DNA from: Candidatus Peribacteraceae bacterium
Lineage (GTDB): Bacteria > Patescibacteriota > Gracilibacteria > Peribacterales > Peribacteraceae
Direction: 5' to 3'
Length of the DNA stretch: 41,045 nucleotides
Assembly (NCBI GenBank): GCA_028699155.1
Contig: JAQVVD010000011.1
Span: 1-41,045, forward strand
Below, piece after piece: positions 23,448-32,213 of the stretch. Within the stretch, counting starts at the first letter, position 1. Every line of letters begins with the position of its first letter. The translations under genes were made by a program, and so were the position numbers. Under the pieces are notes generated by a model, which saw only the letters and a program-made list of their open reading frames with translations, was not told the DNA's origin and did no database searches.

Positions 23448-24824
23448 ATGCCAGATACACATGGTCCCGACGCCACGCCGCCTTCTCCTGAGCCGGGTGC
23501 GAACGGGCGGGCCCGTTCCTACAAGGATGTCATGGCCCACGGCAGTGCCGAGGTGATAGGTGTAGCCGGTACATTCAAGGACCGGTTCGGTTCTGTGATT
23601 CCCGCACACGAAGAGCATGCAGACAAGCTCGATGATACGTATCAATCGTTCGCGGCGGGTCATGATGATGTGAGCGAGAGGGCGAGAGCAGTGCTGGAGC
23701 GCCTAGGCATTCCGCCCGAGGAAATCGAGCGGCGGTTTGAGGGCGTGCATGGCAGGAAAGAGCAGGCGAAATTCGGCACGTTCGCAGCGCGGCGCGAGCA
23801 GCACCGTGCGGTCAAGGAGGCGCTGCGCGTACTGCGCGAGAATGAAACAGAGGGGAACCGCGATGACTTCGTGCGCGCGTACGTCGTAGAGAGCGATTCC
23901 AATGTGGATGACTGGTTCTTCACGCACTTTGAGAGCGAGACGGCAGAGATCTTCATGCTGGAGGGCGATCCTGCAGATGCCTTCGCCAAGGCGGAAGCGC
24001 TGGTGAAGCGCGTGATGGCGAAGTTCGCTGCGCAACCGGAACTGCAAACACCGTTCATGGAGAAGGTGCAGGAGAGGGCAGGCATGGAGGATTTCCAGGG
24101 CAAGTCGCCGGAAGCGAAACTCGAGATCCTGCACCAGATTGTGGAGCTGGAGGCGCTCGAACTTGCGAAAGCAGCCGGCCTGATGCGCTTCCTCGCGAAT
24201 ATGCCGACAGAGGCGCTGGATGCCTACTACGGTAAGACGCTCGATCCCGATGGCAACCCCAAAGAGGAGCCTAACATGCTCGCGCTTTTCAACGGTGAGC
24301 AGTCCATCGGCGATGTGGTCCCCGCCAAAGCGCGTGTGCAGGTGATCATCAACAACAAGACATTCGACTGGTACATGGCAGACGAAGTCCCTGCTGAGGT
24401 GACTGCAGCAATGCGGCCTCCTGTGAACGCAAAAATCGTGCAGCTCTTCTACAGAGAAGACAAGGACGTAAATGCGCTCATGGCGCACCTGAGCATCGGG
24501 CAGGTCTACCGTTGCAAGCGTGCTGATTCCGATACGGAGATCGTGCTGGAAGGCACGATGGGTGATGCGTACAAAGTCGTCTCCGGTTTGAGCGATGCGG
24601 AGGTGGCGGACTTCCAGGCACGCCCGATGAAGTACCTTGCCTACGCGCGTCCGGGCATTGATCTGAATACCGCCCCGACCGATGGCGGCACTCCTGTGCG
24701 CATCCCGGAGGCGGGGAGAGGAGGTGCGACAGATGTCGTCGGTGGAGCATCCGGGAGACCATTGCCTTGGTTGCAGAGAGTTTGGAATGCAGGCTCAAGA
24801 CTATTCCGGAGGCGTGACCGATAA
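23448..24824 (+). CDS. 458-aa protein of unknown function, first gene of the 23-31 kb cluster
   Basis: No family is recognised. The N-terminal 25 residues are Pro/Gly-rich and polar. Residues about 35-270 are mainly charged helices (ARAVLERLGIPPEEIERRFEGV, EALELAKAAGLMRFLANMPTEAL). Residues about 290-400 look more beta-rich (ARVQVIINNKTFDWYMADEV, VYRCKRADSDTEIVLEGTMGDAYKVV). The end is basic and aromatic (WLQRVWNAGSRLFRRRDR), resembling membrane-touching or nucleic-acid-binding tails. No signal peptide or transmembrane helix is visible. It is driven by its own promoter and followed 39 bp later by the 63-aa gene. The coding pattern is solid (GC-rich third positions). Confidence 0.8.
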   Translation: MPDTHGPDATPPSPEPGANGRARSYKDVMAHGSAEVIGVAGTFKDRFGSVIPAHEEHADKLDDTYQSFAAGHDDVSERARAVLERLGIPPEEIERRFEGVHGRKEQAKFGTFAARREQHRAVKEALRVLRENETEGNRDDFVRAYVVESDSNVDDWFFTHFESETAEIFMLEGDPADAFAKAEALVKRVMAKFAAQPELQTPFMEKVQERAGMEDFQGKSPEAKLEILHQIVELEALELAKAAGLMRFLANMPTEALDAYYGKTLDPDGNPKEEPNMLALFNGEQSIGDVVPAKARVQVIINNKTFDWYMADEVPAEVTAAMRPPVNAKIVQLFYREDKDVNALMAHLSIGQVYRCKRADSDTEIVLEGTMGDAYKVVSGLSDAEVADFQARPMKYLAYARPGIDLNTAPTDGGTPVRIPEAGRGGATDVVGGASGRPLPWLQRVWNAGSRLFRRRDR

Positions 24825-24863
24825 GCCACATACAAGTTTTAGGAATTTTTCCCTTTATAGATC

Positions 24864-25055
24864 ATGACAATACAAACACTCCTCGCGCTGGTACCGGATC
24901 TCTCCGAGGAACGGCGCGCGCAACTGGCGGCAGGCTACGAAGCCGGCACGCTCTCCACTGAAGACAAAGCGCAGCTCGCAGAGTACATGTTCGCCCTCAT
25001 GGATCGTATGGAAGTGGAGAAGCAAGAGGCGAAAGCGCTCTTTGGAAAGCAGTAG
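24864..25055 (+). CDS. 63-aa acidic helical protein of unknown function
   Basis: A short acidic protein (LLALVPDLSEERRAQLAAGYEAGTLSTEDKAQLAEYMFALMDRMEVEKQEAKALF) with helical periodicity. It resembles small adaptor or chaperone-like helical hairpins. It lies between the 458-aa and 255-aa genes, 18 bp before the latter, on the same strand and with the same codon bias, which supports it as a real gene. No homologue is recognised. A secretion-chaperone-like or anti-sigma-like role would be pure speculation. Confidence 0.68.
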   Translation: MTIQTLLALVPDLSEERRAQLAAGYEAGTLSTEDKAQLAEYMFALMDRMEVEKQEAKALFGKQ

Positions 25056-25073
25056 AAAACCCCGCATTGCACC

Positions 25074-25841
25074 ATGCCAATCACCTCACCAGATTACGAT
25101 TTTCTGCCGGATGACACGCACCATGCGCTCGCTGCCATTGGGTACAGGCATCGCCCGGTGATCAGGGGGGCAGATCCTGCGATGGAGCCTCAGCGCGAGG
25201 AAATGAGCAGAAGAATACAACAATTGTTTACCGAGAGGGGCGATGGCCGCGGTGCGATGGCTCTCGATGACTCGCATAGATTGGCAGTGGTCGTAGGGCA
25301 GAGTGCGGGGTTGCTGGATGCCTATGAAAATTTCCCGGGCCACGGGGATGTAATTCCTTACAGGGAAGACCATGCTCATTTGATGGAACTTGCACGGAGA
25401 CTTTTCCGCGATTGGGGGCAGGAACGTGGAGAGGGAGAGATTGATGAGGAATCTGGCCGGATGATGCAAGCAGCACAAGAGAGAGAAGAAGCAGCACAAA
25501 GGATGCGGGAAGAGGAAAAGAATGAATCAAAAGAACCAGCGAAAACTACTGTCTATTCCTCCATCAAATTCAATCCTCTCACGCCCCAGCGAGGCCGCAG
25601 CCTGTTTGCAGGCATCGGATCCAAGAAAGGCACGCTCTCCGGACGGCTCTTCCATTGGCTGGGCCAGCGCACGATGTCGGAGACGTATGCAGAGATAATT
25701 CCGTTCCCTACCAAGCCGGAGACGACAGCGCCGGCGGCACCTAGCCAGGAGGAAAAACCGGCTCCAAAAAAGGAGAAAACCGAGAAGAAAACAGATGGTG
25801 GAGAGGAGGCGGGAGAGGAGAAAAAGAAGAAGGCCGCATAG
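25074..25841 (+). CDS. 255-aa protein of unknown function, paralogue of the 179-aa protein at 19382
   Basis: Residues about 45-150 are similar to the 179-aa protein in the repeat-bounded block (shared order: a helix with ALDDSHRLAVVVGQSAGLLDAYE, then a charged helix). The later part differs: TPQRGRSLFAGIGSKKGTLSGRLFHWLGQR (about 180-205) and a long Lys/Glu/Pro tail (about 220-255, KPAPKKEKTEKKTDGGEEAGEEKKKK), likely disordered. No signal or membrane helix is present. It is third in the unknown cluster. The relation to the 19382 gene is the main evidence that the repeat-bounded block and this cluster share ancestry. Confidence 0.75.
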   Translation: MPITSPDYDFLPDDTHHALAAIGYRHRPVIRGADPAMEPQREEMSRRIQQLFTERGDGRGAMALDDSHRLAVVVGQSAGLLDAYENFPGHGDVIPYREDHAHLMELARRLFRDWGQERGEGEIDEESGRMMQAAQEREEAAQRMREEEKNESKEPAKTTVYSSIKFNPLTPQRGRSLFAGIGSKKGTLSGRLFHWLGQRTMSETYAEIIPFPTKPETTAPAAPSQEEKPAPKKEKTEKKTDGGEEAGEEKKKKAA

Positions 25842-25875
25842 GAGCTCAGCCCTGCCTATAGAGGAGAATTCCCCC

Positions 25876-25904
25876 TTCCAAAAGCAGGTATTTTCTGCTA
25901 CAAT
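25876..25904 (+). promoter_or_regulatory. promoter of the 699-aa gene
   Basis: TTCCAA (25876-25881), 17 nt, TACAAT (25899-25904). The ATG at 25915 comes 10 nt after the -10. The same unusual TTCCA-type -35 occurs before the oxidoreductase gene (37186) and the F420-ligase gene (38772, minus strand). Confidence 0.5.
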
Positions 25905-25914
25905 AGTAAGATTT

Positions 25915-28014
25915 ATGGCCGAAAACCAGTCCGATACAGAGCAGGCAGGACCGCTGGATTCGCTCAACTTCGAGGCGGAAGATCGCATGGAGCACGGTAC
26001 GGAGGTCGCGGCGATCATGAGCGAGATCCGTGCATTGAGCGGGCAACAGCTCGGGAGAGCAACTGTACTGCGCCGCGGACGCATGAATATTCCGCAGCAG
26101 AATTTGAGTGAAGCCGAAGCGCGGCGCCATGTTGATGCGATTGCAGAGAATCTGTTCAATGATTCTCGCTTTCCCGCATTGAGAGGGGTTCGGCAGGAAA
26201 TGCGCACACGTTTTGAGCGCATACTCGCCGCACGCCGGTATCAGCCCGGGAGGAGTACGGATCAGGTGGCTGCGTCGATTACCGTGGGTCGAGCATTGCT
26301 CGATGCTGTGTACGAGCAGATCAAAGCAACAGATCTGGAGGCGATTGCGCTAAGTATTCTGCGCAAGATGTCAAACAGAGGTAATGCTGGTGCAATAAAA
26401 ACCCATTATCTCACTGGCAATAGATTGAACGCTGCAGGCTTGGAATTATTGGAACGCTTGCGCAGCGGCGGTGCAAGTCCTGCGAAGGCGATTCTCGCAT
26501 TTTCCGCTGCATTGGATGCAGATCATTCTGACGGTGGGATAGAGGCATTGTATACAGCAGATCCAAATCGGATCAATGTGAATGCGGTTCTCGTAATGCC
26601 AAGAGAGGGCATGACGCAAGAGGTGTACCGTCGATTGCAACGAATAGCTTCTGCAACAGAAGCTTACAAGAAAGCATATGAGGCCGATCAAATCATTCTC
26701 AATTATCCCGGAGTGTTTAATGCAATGGGTATTAGGGGAGATGTTGGAACGGCGTATGTAAAGCATCAGGAAAGAGAAGACAAATTCCAAAAAGGTCTTG
26801 CATTGCAGAGAGCAGTTTTCCACGCGGCGAATGATTTACATTTGTATTTGACTACACCTATTAGCGGGAGACTTCCACATCTTCCAACTACATTGCAGCA
26901 TTTTGGCCCTGCAACACTTACAGCATTACAGCCGCCGACTCGTATAATAGCCGGTACGATTCTTCTGGCGCCCGACAGGATTGAATCCATCTTCTCGGGT
27001 GCAGTTGAAGGGGGGATTGAATCAGCAGAGTCATATGCAACAAACGCTGTCCAAACTGGAGCACAGCAGGGTCTGCGTGGCACCGAAGCCTGCGACAAAA
27101 TCCTGGCAGAGTACGTCCGCCGCGTGGGCGGCGTAGACGAGGAGACGGCCAAGACCGGGCTGGCCGCCCTCACGGGCCGCGTGATCGCGGCCAAGGAGAG
27201 CATCCGCACACAGCGTACAGACCGTGCCGCTGTGGATACGAATCCCGATGAGTCGCATCGCAGCAGATCGTGGTACACGCTCGGGCTGCTGCGCCGCGGA
27301 GCAACCGATGGCGAGATTGCCTTCAACGAGAAAAACAAAGAGGCGCGCGGATGGTTTACGCATCGGAATCCATACGGCAATTTTATGAGCCGCCTGAATC
27401 AGGCAAGTGCGCTCGGATTGCCGCAGCCGCGCCAACCCATGAGCCCTGCGAATTCCATTACGCAGCTCATGACGCGCTACTACGGTTTGCGCCAGCTCAC
27501 GCAGCTGTCGGCGGATAACGAGCAGCACGTCCCGATGACATCGAGTATTGCCGCGGAACTCACGGCACTGCGCAATGCCATTGTTGAGCGGCAGGTACGC
27601 AATGTGAGTGTGATCCTGCGCAAGAAAGGCATTGATCGCCTGCGCCCCGAAGACGTAACGAAGATGGGGTTGCAGGGAGCGCACATCGAGAACATTCCGT
27701 TCGATGAAGTGCAGGACAAATTGTTCTCCTGGCTCGATTCCGGCGAAGTGCCGGAAAGCGTGAAGGGGAGTGTGGATACGAAAATTGCCTACGCGTTTAA
27801 GCCTATTGCAGACCGCAAAGCGCGGTCAGAGTGGGTGCGCCATCCGGTAAAGAAGCTGGTAGGTGGCACCGCAAGCGCCCTCATCGGCCGCGGCTCCGCC
27901 AAGAATCCCATCTCCTGGCCAGCCAAGACGATCAAAGGCTCCGCCAGGCTCGGCTTGGGGGCTCTGAAGGGCTTCTGGGCCTGGGGCACACGTCCCGCCA
28001 AAGTCTTCGGTTAA
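25915..28014 (+). CDS. 699-aa protein of unknown function
   Basis: No domain is recognised. The product starts MAENQSDTEQAGPLDSLNFEAEDRMEHG; earlier in-frame codons (from 25795) overlap the preceding gene and the promoter, so I reject them. Most of the protein is helical, with a helix-rich first half and a second half rich in Arg and Ala. The C-terminus (about 640-699, VRHPVKKLVGGTASALIGRG ... GSARLGLGALKGFWAWGTRPAKVFG) is Gly-rich, basic and amphipathic, as if it inserts in or lies on a membrane. Base composition jumps inside the gene: 26701-26760 is about 43% GC and 27121-27180 about 78%, with the change near 27055. This suggests a recombinant gene. The next gene starts 10 bp after the stop. 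Confidence 0.8.
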   Translation: MAENQSDTEQAGPLDSLNFEAEDRMEHGTEVAAIMSEIRALSGQQLGRATVLRRGRMNIPQQNLSEAEARRHVDAIAENLFNDSRFPALRGVRQEMRTRFERILAARRYQPGRSTDQVAASITVGRALLDAVYEQIKATDLEAIALSILRKMSNRGNAGAIKTHYLTGNRLNAAGLELLERLRSGGASPAKAILAFSAALDADHSDGGIEALYTADPNRINVNAVLVMPREGMTQEVYRRLQRIASATEAYKKAYEADQIILNYPGVFNAMGIRGDVGTAYVKHQEREDKFQKGLALQRAVFHAANDLHLYLTTPISGRLPHLPTTLQHFGPATLTALQPPTRIIAGTILLAPDRIESIFSGAVEGGIESAESYATNAVQTGAQQGLRGTEACDKILAEYVRRVGGVDEETAKTGLAALTGRVIAAKESIRTQRTDRAAVDTNPDESHRSRSWYTLGLLRRGATDGEIAFNEKNKEARGWFTHRNPYGNFMSRLNQASALGLPQPRQPMSPANSITQLMTRYYGLRQLTQLSADNEQHVPMTSSIAAELTALRNAIVERQVRNVSVILRKKGIDRLRPEDVTKMGLQGAHIENIPFDEVQDKLFSWLDSGEVPESVKGSVDTKIAYAFKPIADRKARSEWVRHPVKKLVGGTASALIGRGSAKNPISWPAKTIKGSARLGLGALKGFWAWGTRPAKVFG

Positions 28015-28024
28015 ATAAACTCTT

Positions 28025-31000
28025 ATGGAACACACACACAACCAATTCCGGCAGGCAACAGGGGAGCACAGGCTCTGCCCGCTCAATGCGCCGCGCCAGC
28101 TTGGCGAAGCGTACGAGTCGCTGCAGTCCTCGGACCGCATGCGCGCTAACCCGGATCTCAAAGCTGTCATAGAACTGTACGACAACATGTTCCTCAAGGC
28201 GGAGTTCGCAGAAATGCGTAGTCCGCTCGACAGGGCGTACTTCTACGCACTCCTCTATGACGGTGTTATCCGCGTAGGTGGAACAAAGTACGAGGATGTG
28301 AAGCGCAGTGATTTGAATGTGAGCGATCCCATGCGCCTCGCAGGCAAACCTGCCGCTGAGGCGGTGAAAATAATCAGGGAGTCCTTGCCTGAGCTTTTGG
28401 AGCAGCTCACGGCAAATGGTGCGGCGACCGATGAGGAAATTCTCCAAGCGTATAAGGATCGTATCGCTCTTACCGACATGCGCTGGAGAGAAGCGAAAGT
28501 CCCGGACGATGATCAGCTGCTCGAGGCGCCGTTCCTCCATTATAAAGCCGTGAAGGCGCGCGTGGACGGGGCACTGCGCAAGTACGGCATACTGGTGCCC
28601 GGCACGGAAGCCAGATCAGCCCTCGCTTCCTATGCGGGCAGGCCAAGGCTCTCGCGTGATGAGTACCTGCTCCTCCTTAAACTGGCATGGGGCAATCCGG
28701 CTGCGGCGCAGCAGGAGATAGAGAATCGCAGGGATGTGCAGAAGGTGCAGCAGTGGTTGGGCAGGGAGCGTGGCAAGCCGGACAATAAGCGTGTGCAGCA
28801 ACTCTACACTGACTTTAGTGCGGTGGAGGTGAGCCCGCAGGAGGCGCTCGCCGGATTCGGCGTCCAGGTGGGCGAGATGGCACGCGGCGCGTACATCAGC
28901 AGGATGATGGCCAGCCAGCATCCGAATGTGCCGGTCGATCCCAATGCGGCGCAGGAGAAGTTCGTGTCTGCTGCAGCGTGGGAGAACGACCCTGCGCAGG
29001 CATACCGGTTCCTCTCGGATCCCGAGGTCGGGTTCCCGGGAACAGCAAGGAACGGAGCGTTCCTCACGGGGCTGCGCTACTGGTTCATAGAGCAGCGCGG
29101 GCCGGTGCCTGCCATGAGCAAGGAAGACACTCTCGCAATTCTGCGGCTCGTCGTGCAGGAACTGGTGGCGGCGGAAGCAGTGGTGCGCAGCAGCCTGGAC
29201 CAGCGCGAAGGGCTCAGGAAGAAAATCACCGGTGCAGAGAAGCTGGAAGACATAGGCGCAGGCGTCTGGGAGTACATGAAGGAATTCCGGGACCATCCGG
29301 TGGGCTCAGCTGCTATGTGGCTGGTTGCCTTCATGGCGGTCAGGCAGATCATTAAATTCGTGAAAGGCGATTCCAACAACTTCGTGAAGTACGGGTTCTG
29401 GATTGGCATGTCTGGGCTCGCAGCAGGGCTCTACCAGCAGCACACAAAAGGCGAAGCCTGGTGGGAGGGGCTGTGGGGCAGAGCGCAGGGATGGTTCGGT
29501 AAGGAGGCGCAACTGGAGTCCGGGGAACAGACGTTGCCCAACTACTGGGCGCAGATGCTTGGCAAGGAGCAGGGCAAGGACGATCTCCTCTCTCCGGAGA
29601 AGGAGCGGCTCTGCATTTCCATACTCCAGACGCAGAACACCAAGAGTGTGCTCGAGTGGTACAGGCAGAAGCGCACCAGCGCGCCCGGTACCAGGGTTCC
29701 GCTCCCGTTTGCCATCGACTTCAAACTCCGGGAGCAGTTCGGCAGGAATGCAGATATCAAGGGCATAGAGGAGCTCATGCACCGCTCGTTGCAGCGTATC
29801 CTCCGCAATCGCGGGAAGGTCGCGCGGCAGGAGCAGCTCCTGCTCAATGTGCCCAACCAGATCAGCAGCGGCGATGAGGACATCGGCTACCAGTACCTCA
29901 TGGAGCGCTATGTGGAGCGCAAGTACTTCAGGGCGATCCTCGTGAACACGCTCCAGATGGTGTGCGTGCGCATCGGGGAGAGGAATGTGGATGTGAAAGA
30001 TCCGGAGGTTGCGCGGCAGCTCCTCGATGATCCGCGCGTTCAAGCCCTGCCCGAGCTGCAGATGATGCTGCAGAACTCATATATCTTCTACCAGGACGAG
30101 GCTCGGGAAGTCTCCACGGCGGACTGTCCGCTGTGGTACGTGCTCCTCACAGAATCGGATCCCGAAATTATGCGCAGGATGAATGCGCGGGCGGGGGAGG
30201 GTGCCGGACTGATAGATGAGTTGTACAAGAACGCGAGCGAACTCTCCATCCGCGAGGAGTGGTACAAGCGCACCTGGGGCGTGGAGCCGCACATGGTCAA
30301 GTCCTTCATGGAGAAGATTGATGCCTTCGGGAAGGTGGCGGGCAAGGACGCAGAAGTCGGGCCGGAGCGGAAAGGCGAGTCGGTGCGCATCTACATGCCC
30401 TCGGGGGTCATGGGGTACGGAGCCGGCAAGTACGGCATGGAAGTCTCCTTCCAGGAATTCGTCACGACCGCTCCCGCGCAGCTCATAGAGAAGTGGAAGC
30501 AGCACGCGTTTGAGCAGAAGCGCGAGGAACTCAAGAACAGTGCTGACACCAAAGATATCTACGAGTTCCTGCAGCCTGCACGCGCTGGCGACACGGTCCA
30601 GCTCGGCAATCCCGCGTACAAGTTCTACCCCAGGTGGAGCCTGCCGCTCATGGACTTCCTCAAGAAGGAAGAAAAAGATTTTGATGTCGTTTTGAAAGAC
30701 GACCCGAAACTGCAGCTCACTGCCAAGTTCGTGGGTGCTGGCGCGGCGCGCAAGATTGAGATCCGCGCGAGAGCCGTACCGGGCGGGTATCCGGAACAAT
30801 TCAATATTGCGGACATTGCAGGTGAAAGCTACGAGCAGGTGGAGAAGAGGTGGCTGAAGATCCAGGCAACGCGAATCGAGCGGGAGGTGAAAGCATTGCC
30901 GGATCGTGCTGCCAATTATCCAGATCCTGATTTCATCTTCACGTATGATGCTGCGAAACAGGAGGTGGTATGGGGAGGGAAAGATGCAGTGACCGATCGG

Positions 31001-31111
31001 ACGATAAAAGCGTCACTCTACGATATGATCAAACACTCTACCCCGGAGCTCTTCAAGCGGTATCACGATTGGGTAAAGGCTGGAAAGAATCCCGCAGTGA
31101 ATCCGTTCTAA
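28025..31111 (+). CDS. 1028-aa membrane-associated protein of unknown function
   Basis: This is the largest protein of the cluster. Residues about 1-420 are helical and soluble-looking. A hydrophobic pair (SAAMWLVAFMAVRQIIKFV and YGFWIGMSGLAAGLY, about 428-470) may span or dip into the membrane. The region 500-780 is again helical and charged. The end (about 800-1000, VRIYMPSGVMGYGAGKYGMEVSFQEFV, FDVVLKDDPKLQLTAKFVGAGAARKIEIRARAV) is richer in beta strands. No signal peptide, nucleotide-binding motif or repeat family was found. It follows the 699-aa gene by 10 bp and ends at a strong hairpin, so it closes the operon. Its size and topology would suit a structural or translocation component, but nothing proves it. 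Confidence 0.8.
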   Translation: MEHTHNQFRQATGEHRLCPLNAPRQLGEAYESLQSSDRMRANPDLKAVIELYDNMFLKAEFAEMRSPLDRAYFYALLYDGVIRVGGTKYEDVKRSDLNVSDPMRLAGKPAAEAVKIIRESLPELLEQLTANGAATDEEILQAYKDRIALTDMRWREAKVPDDDQLLEAPFLHYKAVKARVDGALRKYGILVPGTEARSALASYAGRPRLSRDEYLLLLKLAWGNPAAAQQEIENRRDVQKVQQWLGRERGKPDNKRVQQLYTDFSAVEVSPQEALAGFGVQVGEMARGAYISRMMASQHPNVPVDPNAAQEKFVSAAAWENDPAQAYRFLSDPEVGFPGTARNGAFLTGLRYWFIEQRGPVPAMSKEDTLAILRLVVQELVAAEAVVRSSLDQREGLRKKITGAEKLEDIGAGVWEYMKEFRDHPVGSAAMWLVAFMAVRQIIKFVKGDSNNFVKYGFWIGMSGLAAGLYQQHTKGEAWWEGLWGRAQGWFGKEAQLESGEQTLPNYWAQMLGKEQGKDDLLSPEKERLCISILQTQNTKSVLEWYRQKRTSAPGTRVPLPFAIDFKLREQFGRNADIKGIEELMHRSLQRILRNRGKVARQEQLLLNVPNQISSGDEDIGYQYLMERYVERKYFRAILVNTLQMVCVRIGERNVDVKDPEVARQLLDDPRVQALPELQMMLQNSYIFYQDEAREVSTADCPLWYVLLTESDPEIMRRMNARAGEGAGLIDELYKNASELSIREEWYKRTWGVEPHMVKSFMEKIDAFGKVAGKDAEVGPERKGESVRIYMPSGVMGYGAGKYGMEVSFQEFVTTAPAQLIEKWKQHAFEQKREELKNSADTKDIYEFLQPARAGDTVQLGNPAYKFYPRWSLPLMDFLKKEEKDFDVVLKDDPKLQLTAKFVGAGAARKIEIRARAVPGGYPEQFNIADIAGESYEQVEKRWLKIQATRIEREVKALPDRAANYPDPDFIFTYDAAKQEVVWGGKDAVTDRTIKASLYDMIKHSTPELFKRYHDWVKAGKNPAVNPF

Positions 31112-31116
31112 TAAGT

Positions 31117-31149
31117 AAATCGCCCGGCAGCTCCAAAGCCGGGCGATTT
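31117..31149. terminator. terminator hairpin closing the unknown cluster
   Basis: AAATCGCCCGGC (31117-31128) and GCCGGGCGATTT (31138-31149) form a perfect 12-bp GC-rich stem with a 9-nt loop, 6 bp after the stop of the 1028-aa gene. The A/T ends of the stem let it work in both directions, since the minus-strand gene 31190-31984 converges on it. Confidence 0.85.
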
Positions 31150-31189
31150 GAGTGACCAAGAACAAGTCTTGGCCGGTGGCAGGTACTCT

Positions 31190-31984
31190 TCAGTCATCCT
31201 CAGGCTCTTCGTAGGAAAGCCCTTCGGTGCCTGGGATTGAGGTGGTGACCGTGTCGCCGGTTGCTGCCGTACCAGGAGAGGTCGCCACCGGAGCGGCGTC
31301 CTTCTTCTGCCCGGGCAGATCATCCGTGAACCCGGCCTCCTGCAACTTCCTTGTAACGGATTCCCGCGTTGCCCGAAGAAAGTCAAGCGTCTTCTCGTAC
31401 GTCGGTTCGCCGGCCTTGAACGTGCAGGAGCCGAACCCCTTGTCGGTCCGCTTGGTAGCGTCCGCAGGGTCGGGTGCTGTTAAGGTAAAACGCACGTAGT
31501 ACGAGATGAGCTTGTGGTCTTCGAAGTAGTAGCGAACCCGTTCGACACTCGCTTTCCAATCCTTGAAGCGAGAGTCGGCTTCCGTCACTTTCATCTGCTT
31601 GTGGACATCTCCAACGACCTGGCTTCGTGCCGAATTGCTGAGGAGGCTTGCAGGGAATGTCACTTCCAGTTCCCCGGATTCGCCGACGACCGGAACCATC
31701 CGGATCTCCGACATCTTCTTCTCGTCGTAGAATTTGCCCAGGGGAACGAGCTTGTCCATCTCCTTCTGGACAAGCGACGGTTGCTGCCACTCGGTGTAGA
31801 CGCTCTTCGCGTCCTGCCAAGCGGCGTGGCCACGCCACACGACAATCGCAACGACACCGAGCAGGAGTACCACTCCGATGAGGGTCGCGACGAGGTCGTT
31901 GGGGTGGCTGGCCCGGTACATGTTGAACAGGTAAAGGGCCAAAAAGAACAGGACGACAGCAGCGAAAAGCCATACCAGGTTCAT
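31190..31984 (-). CDS. 264-aa two-TM protein of unknown function with a strong Shine-Dalgarno site
   Basis: Two transmembrane helices lie at the N-terminus (about 3-21 and 33-50). A largely hydrophilic domain follows (about 60-215, with FKDWKASVERVRYYFEDHKLISYYVRFTL). The tail is Pro/Thr/Ala-rich and acidic (DDLPGQKKDAAPVATSPGTAAT ... YEEPEDD). No family is recognised. Upstream of the ATG stands GAGGAGA at optimal distance (31997-31991, minus), preceded by a small hairpin (GGTCT-ctcaaa-AGACC). A Shine-Dalgarno site this good is missing from nearly all neighbouring genes. Together with the TTGACA/TACTAT promoter this makes the gene look imported. Confidence 0.75.
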   Translation of the reverse strand: MNLVWLFAAVVLFFLALYLFNMYRASHPNDLVATLIGVVLLLGVVAIVVWRGHAAWQDAKSVYTEWQQPSLVQKEMDKLVPLGKFYDEKKMSEIRMVPVVGESGELEVTFPASLLSNSARSQVVGDVHKQMKVTEADSRFKDWKASVERVRYYFEDHKLISYYVRFTLTAPDPADATKRTDKGFGSCTFKAGEPTYEKTLDFLRATRESVTRKLQEAGFTDDLPGQKKDAAPVATSPGTAATGDTVTTSIPGTEGLSYEEPEDD

Positions 31985-32086
31985 GAGAGTTCTCCTCGGT
32001 CTTTTGAGAGACCAAAAAAGGGTTTCCGATTTCGTATTCCACAGTGATCGATTGTACCTGCCGACAAAGTAAAGGAGCTATTTATA

Positions 32087-32114
32087 ATAGTATACTTTTT
32101 AATGAATTTGTCAA
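32087..32114 (-). promoter_or_regulatory. promoter of the 264-aa two-TM protein gene
   Basis: On the minus strand TTGACA (32114-32109), 16 nt, TACTAT (32092-32087), in a stretch of about 80% A+T. The leader to ATG 31984 is about 95 nt and ends in a Shine-Dalgarno sequence. Confidence 0.65.
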
Positions 32115-32158
32115 TATCCTTTCAATACTTCATTCATTCTCAATACTGAGAGATTTTT

Positions 32159-32195
32159 GCACGTTGAAAACCGTGGGGGGACGCCACGGTTTGGA
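32159..32195 (-). terminator. repeat/terminator hairpin, left copy
   Basis: AAACCGTGG (32168-32176) pairs with CCACGGTTT (32184-32192). Read on the minus strand, the stem is followed by a short T-run, so it fits a terminator after the GIY-YIG gene. The whole 37-bp unit recurs at 32841-32877 with one mismatch. Confidence 0.7.
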
Positions 32196-32213
32196 AGAAT
32201 AAATGAACAGCGT

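Noticed and set aside
23703-24488. 261-codon minus-strand frame opposite the 458-aa gene
   Set aside because: His/Leu/Arg-rich shadow with no start context. The plus-strand gene has a promoter and fits its neighbours' codon use.
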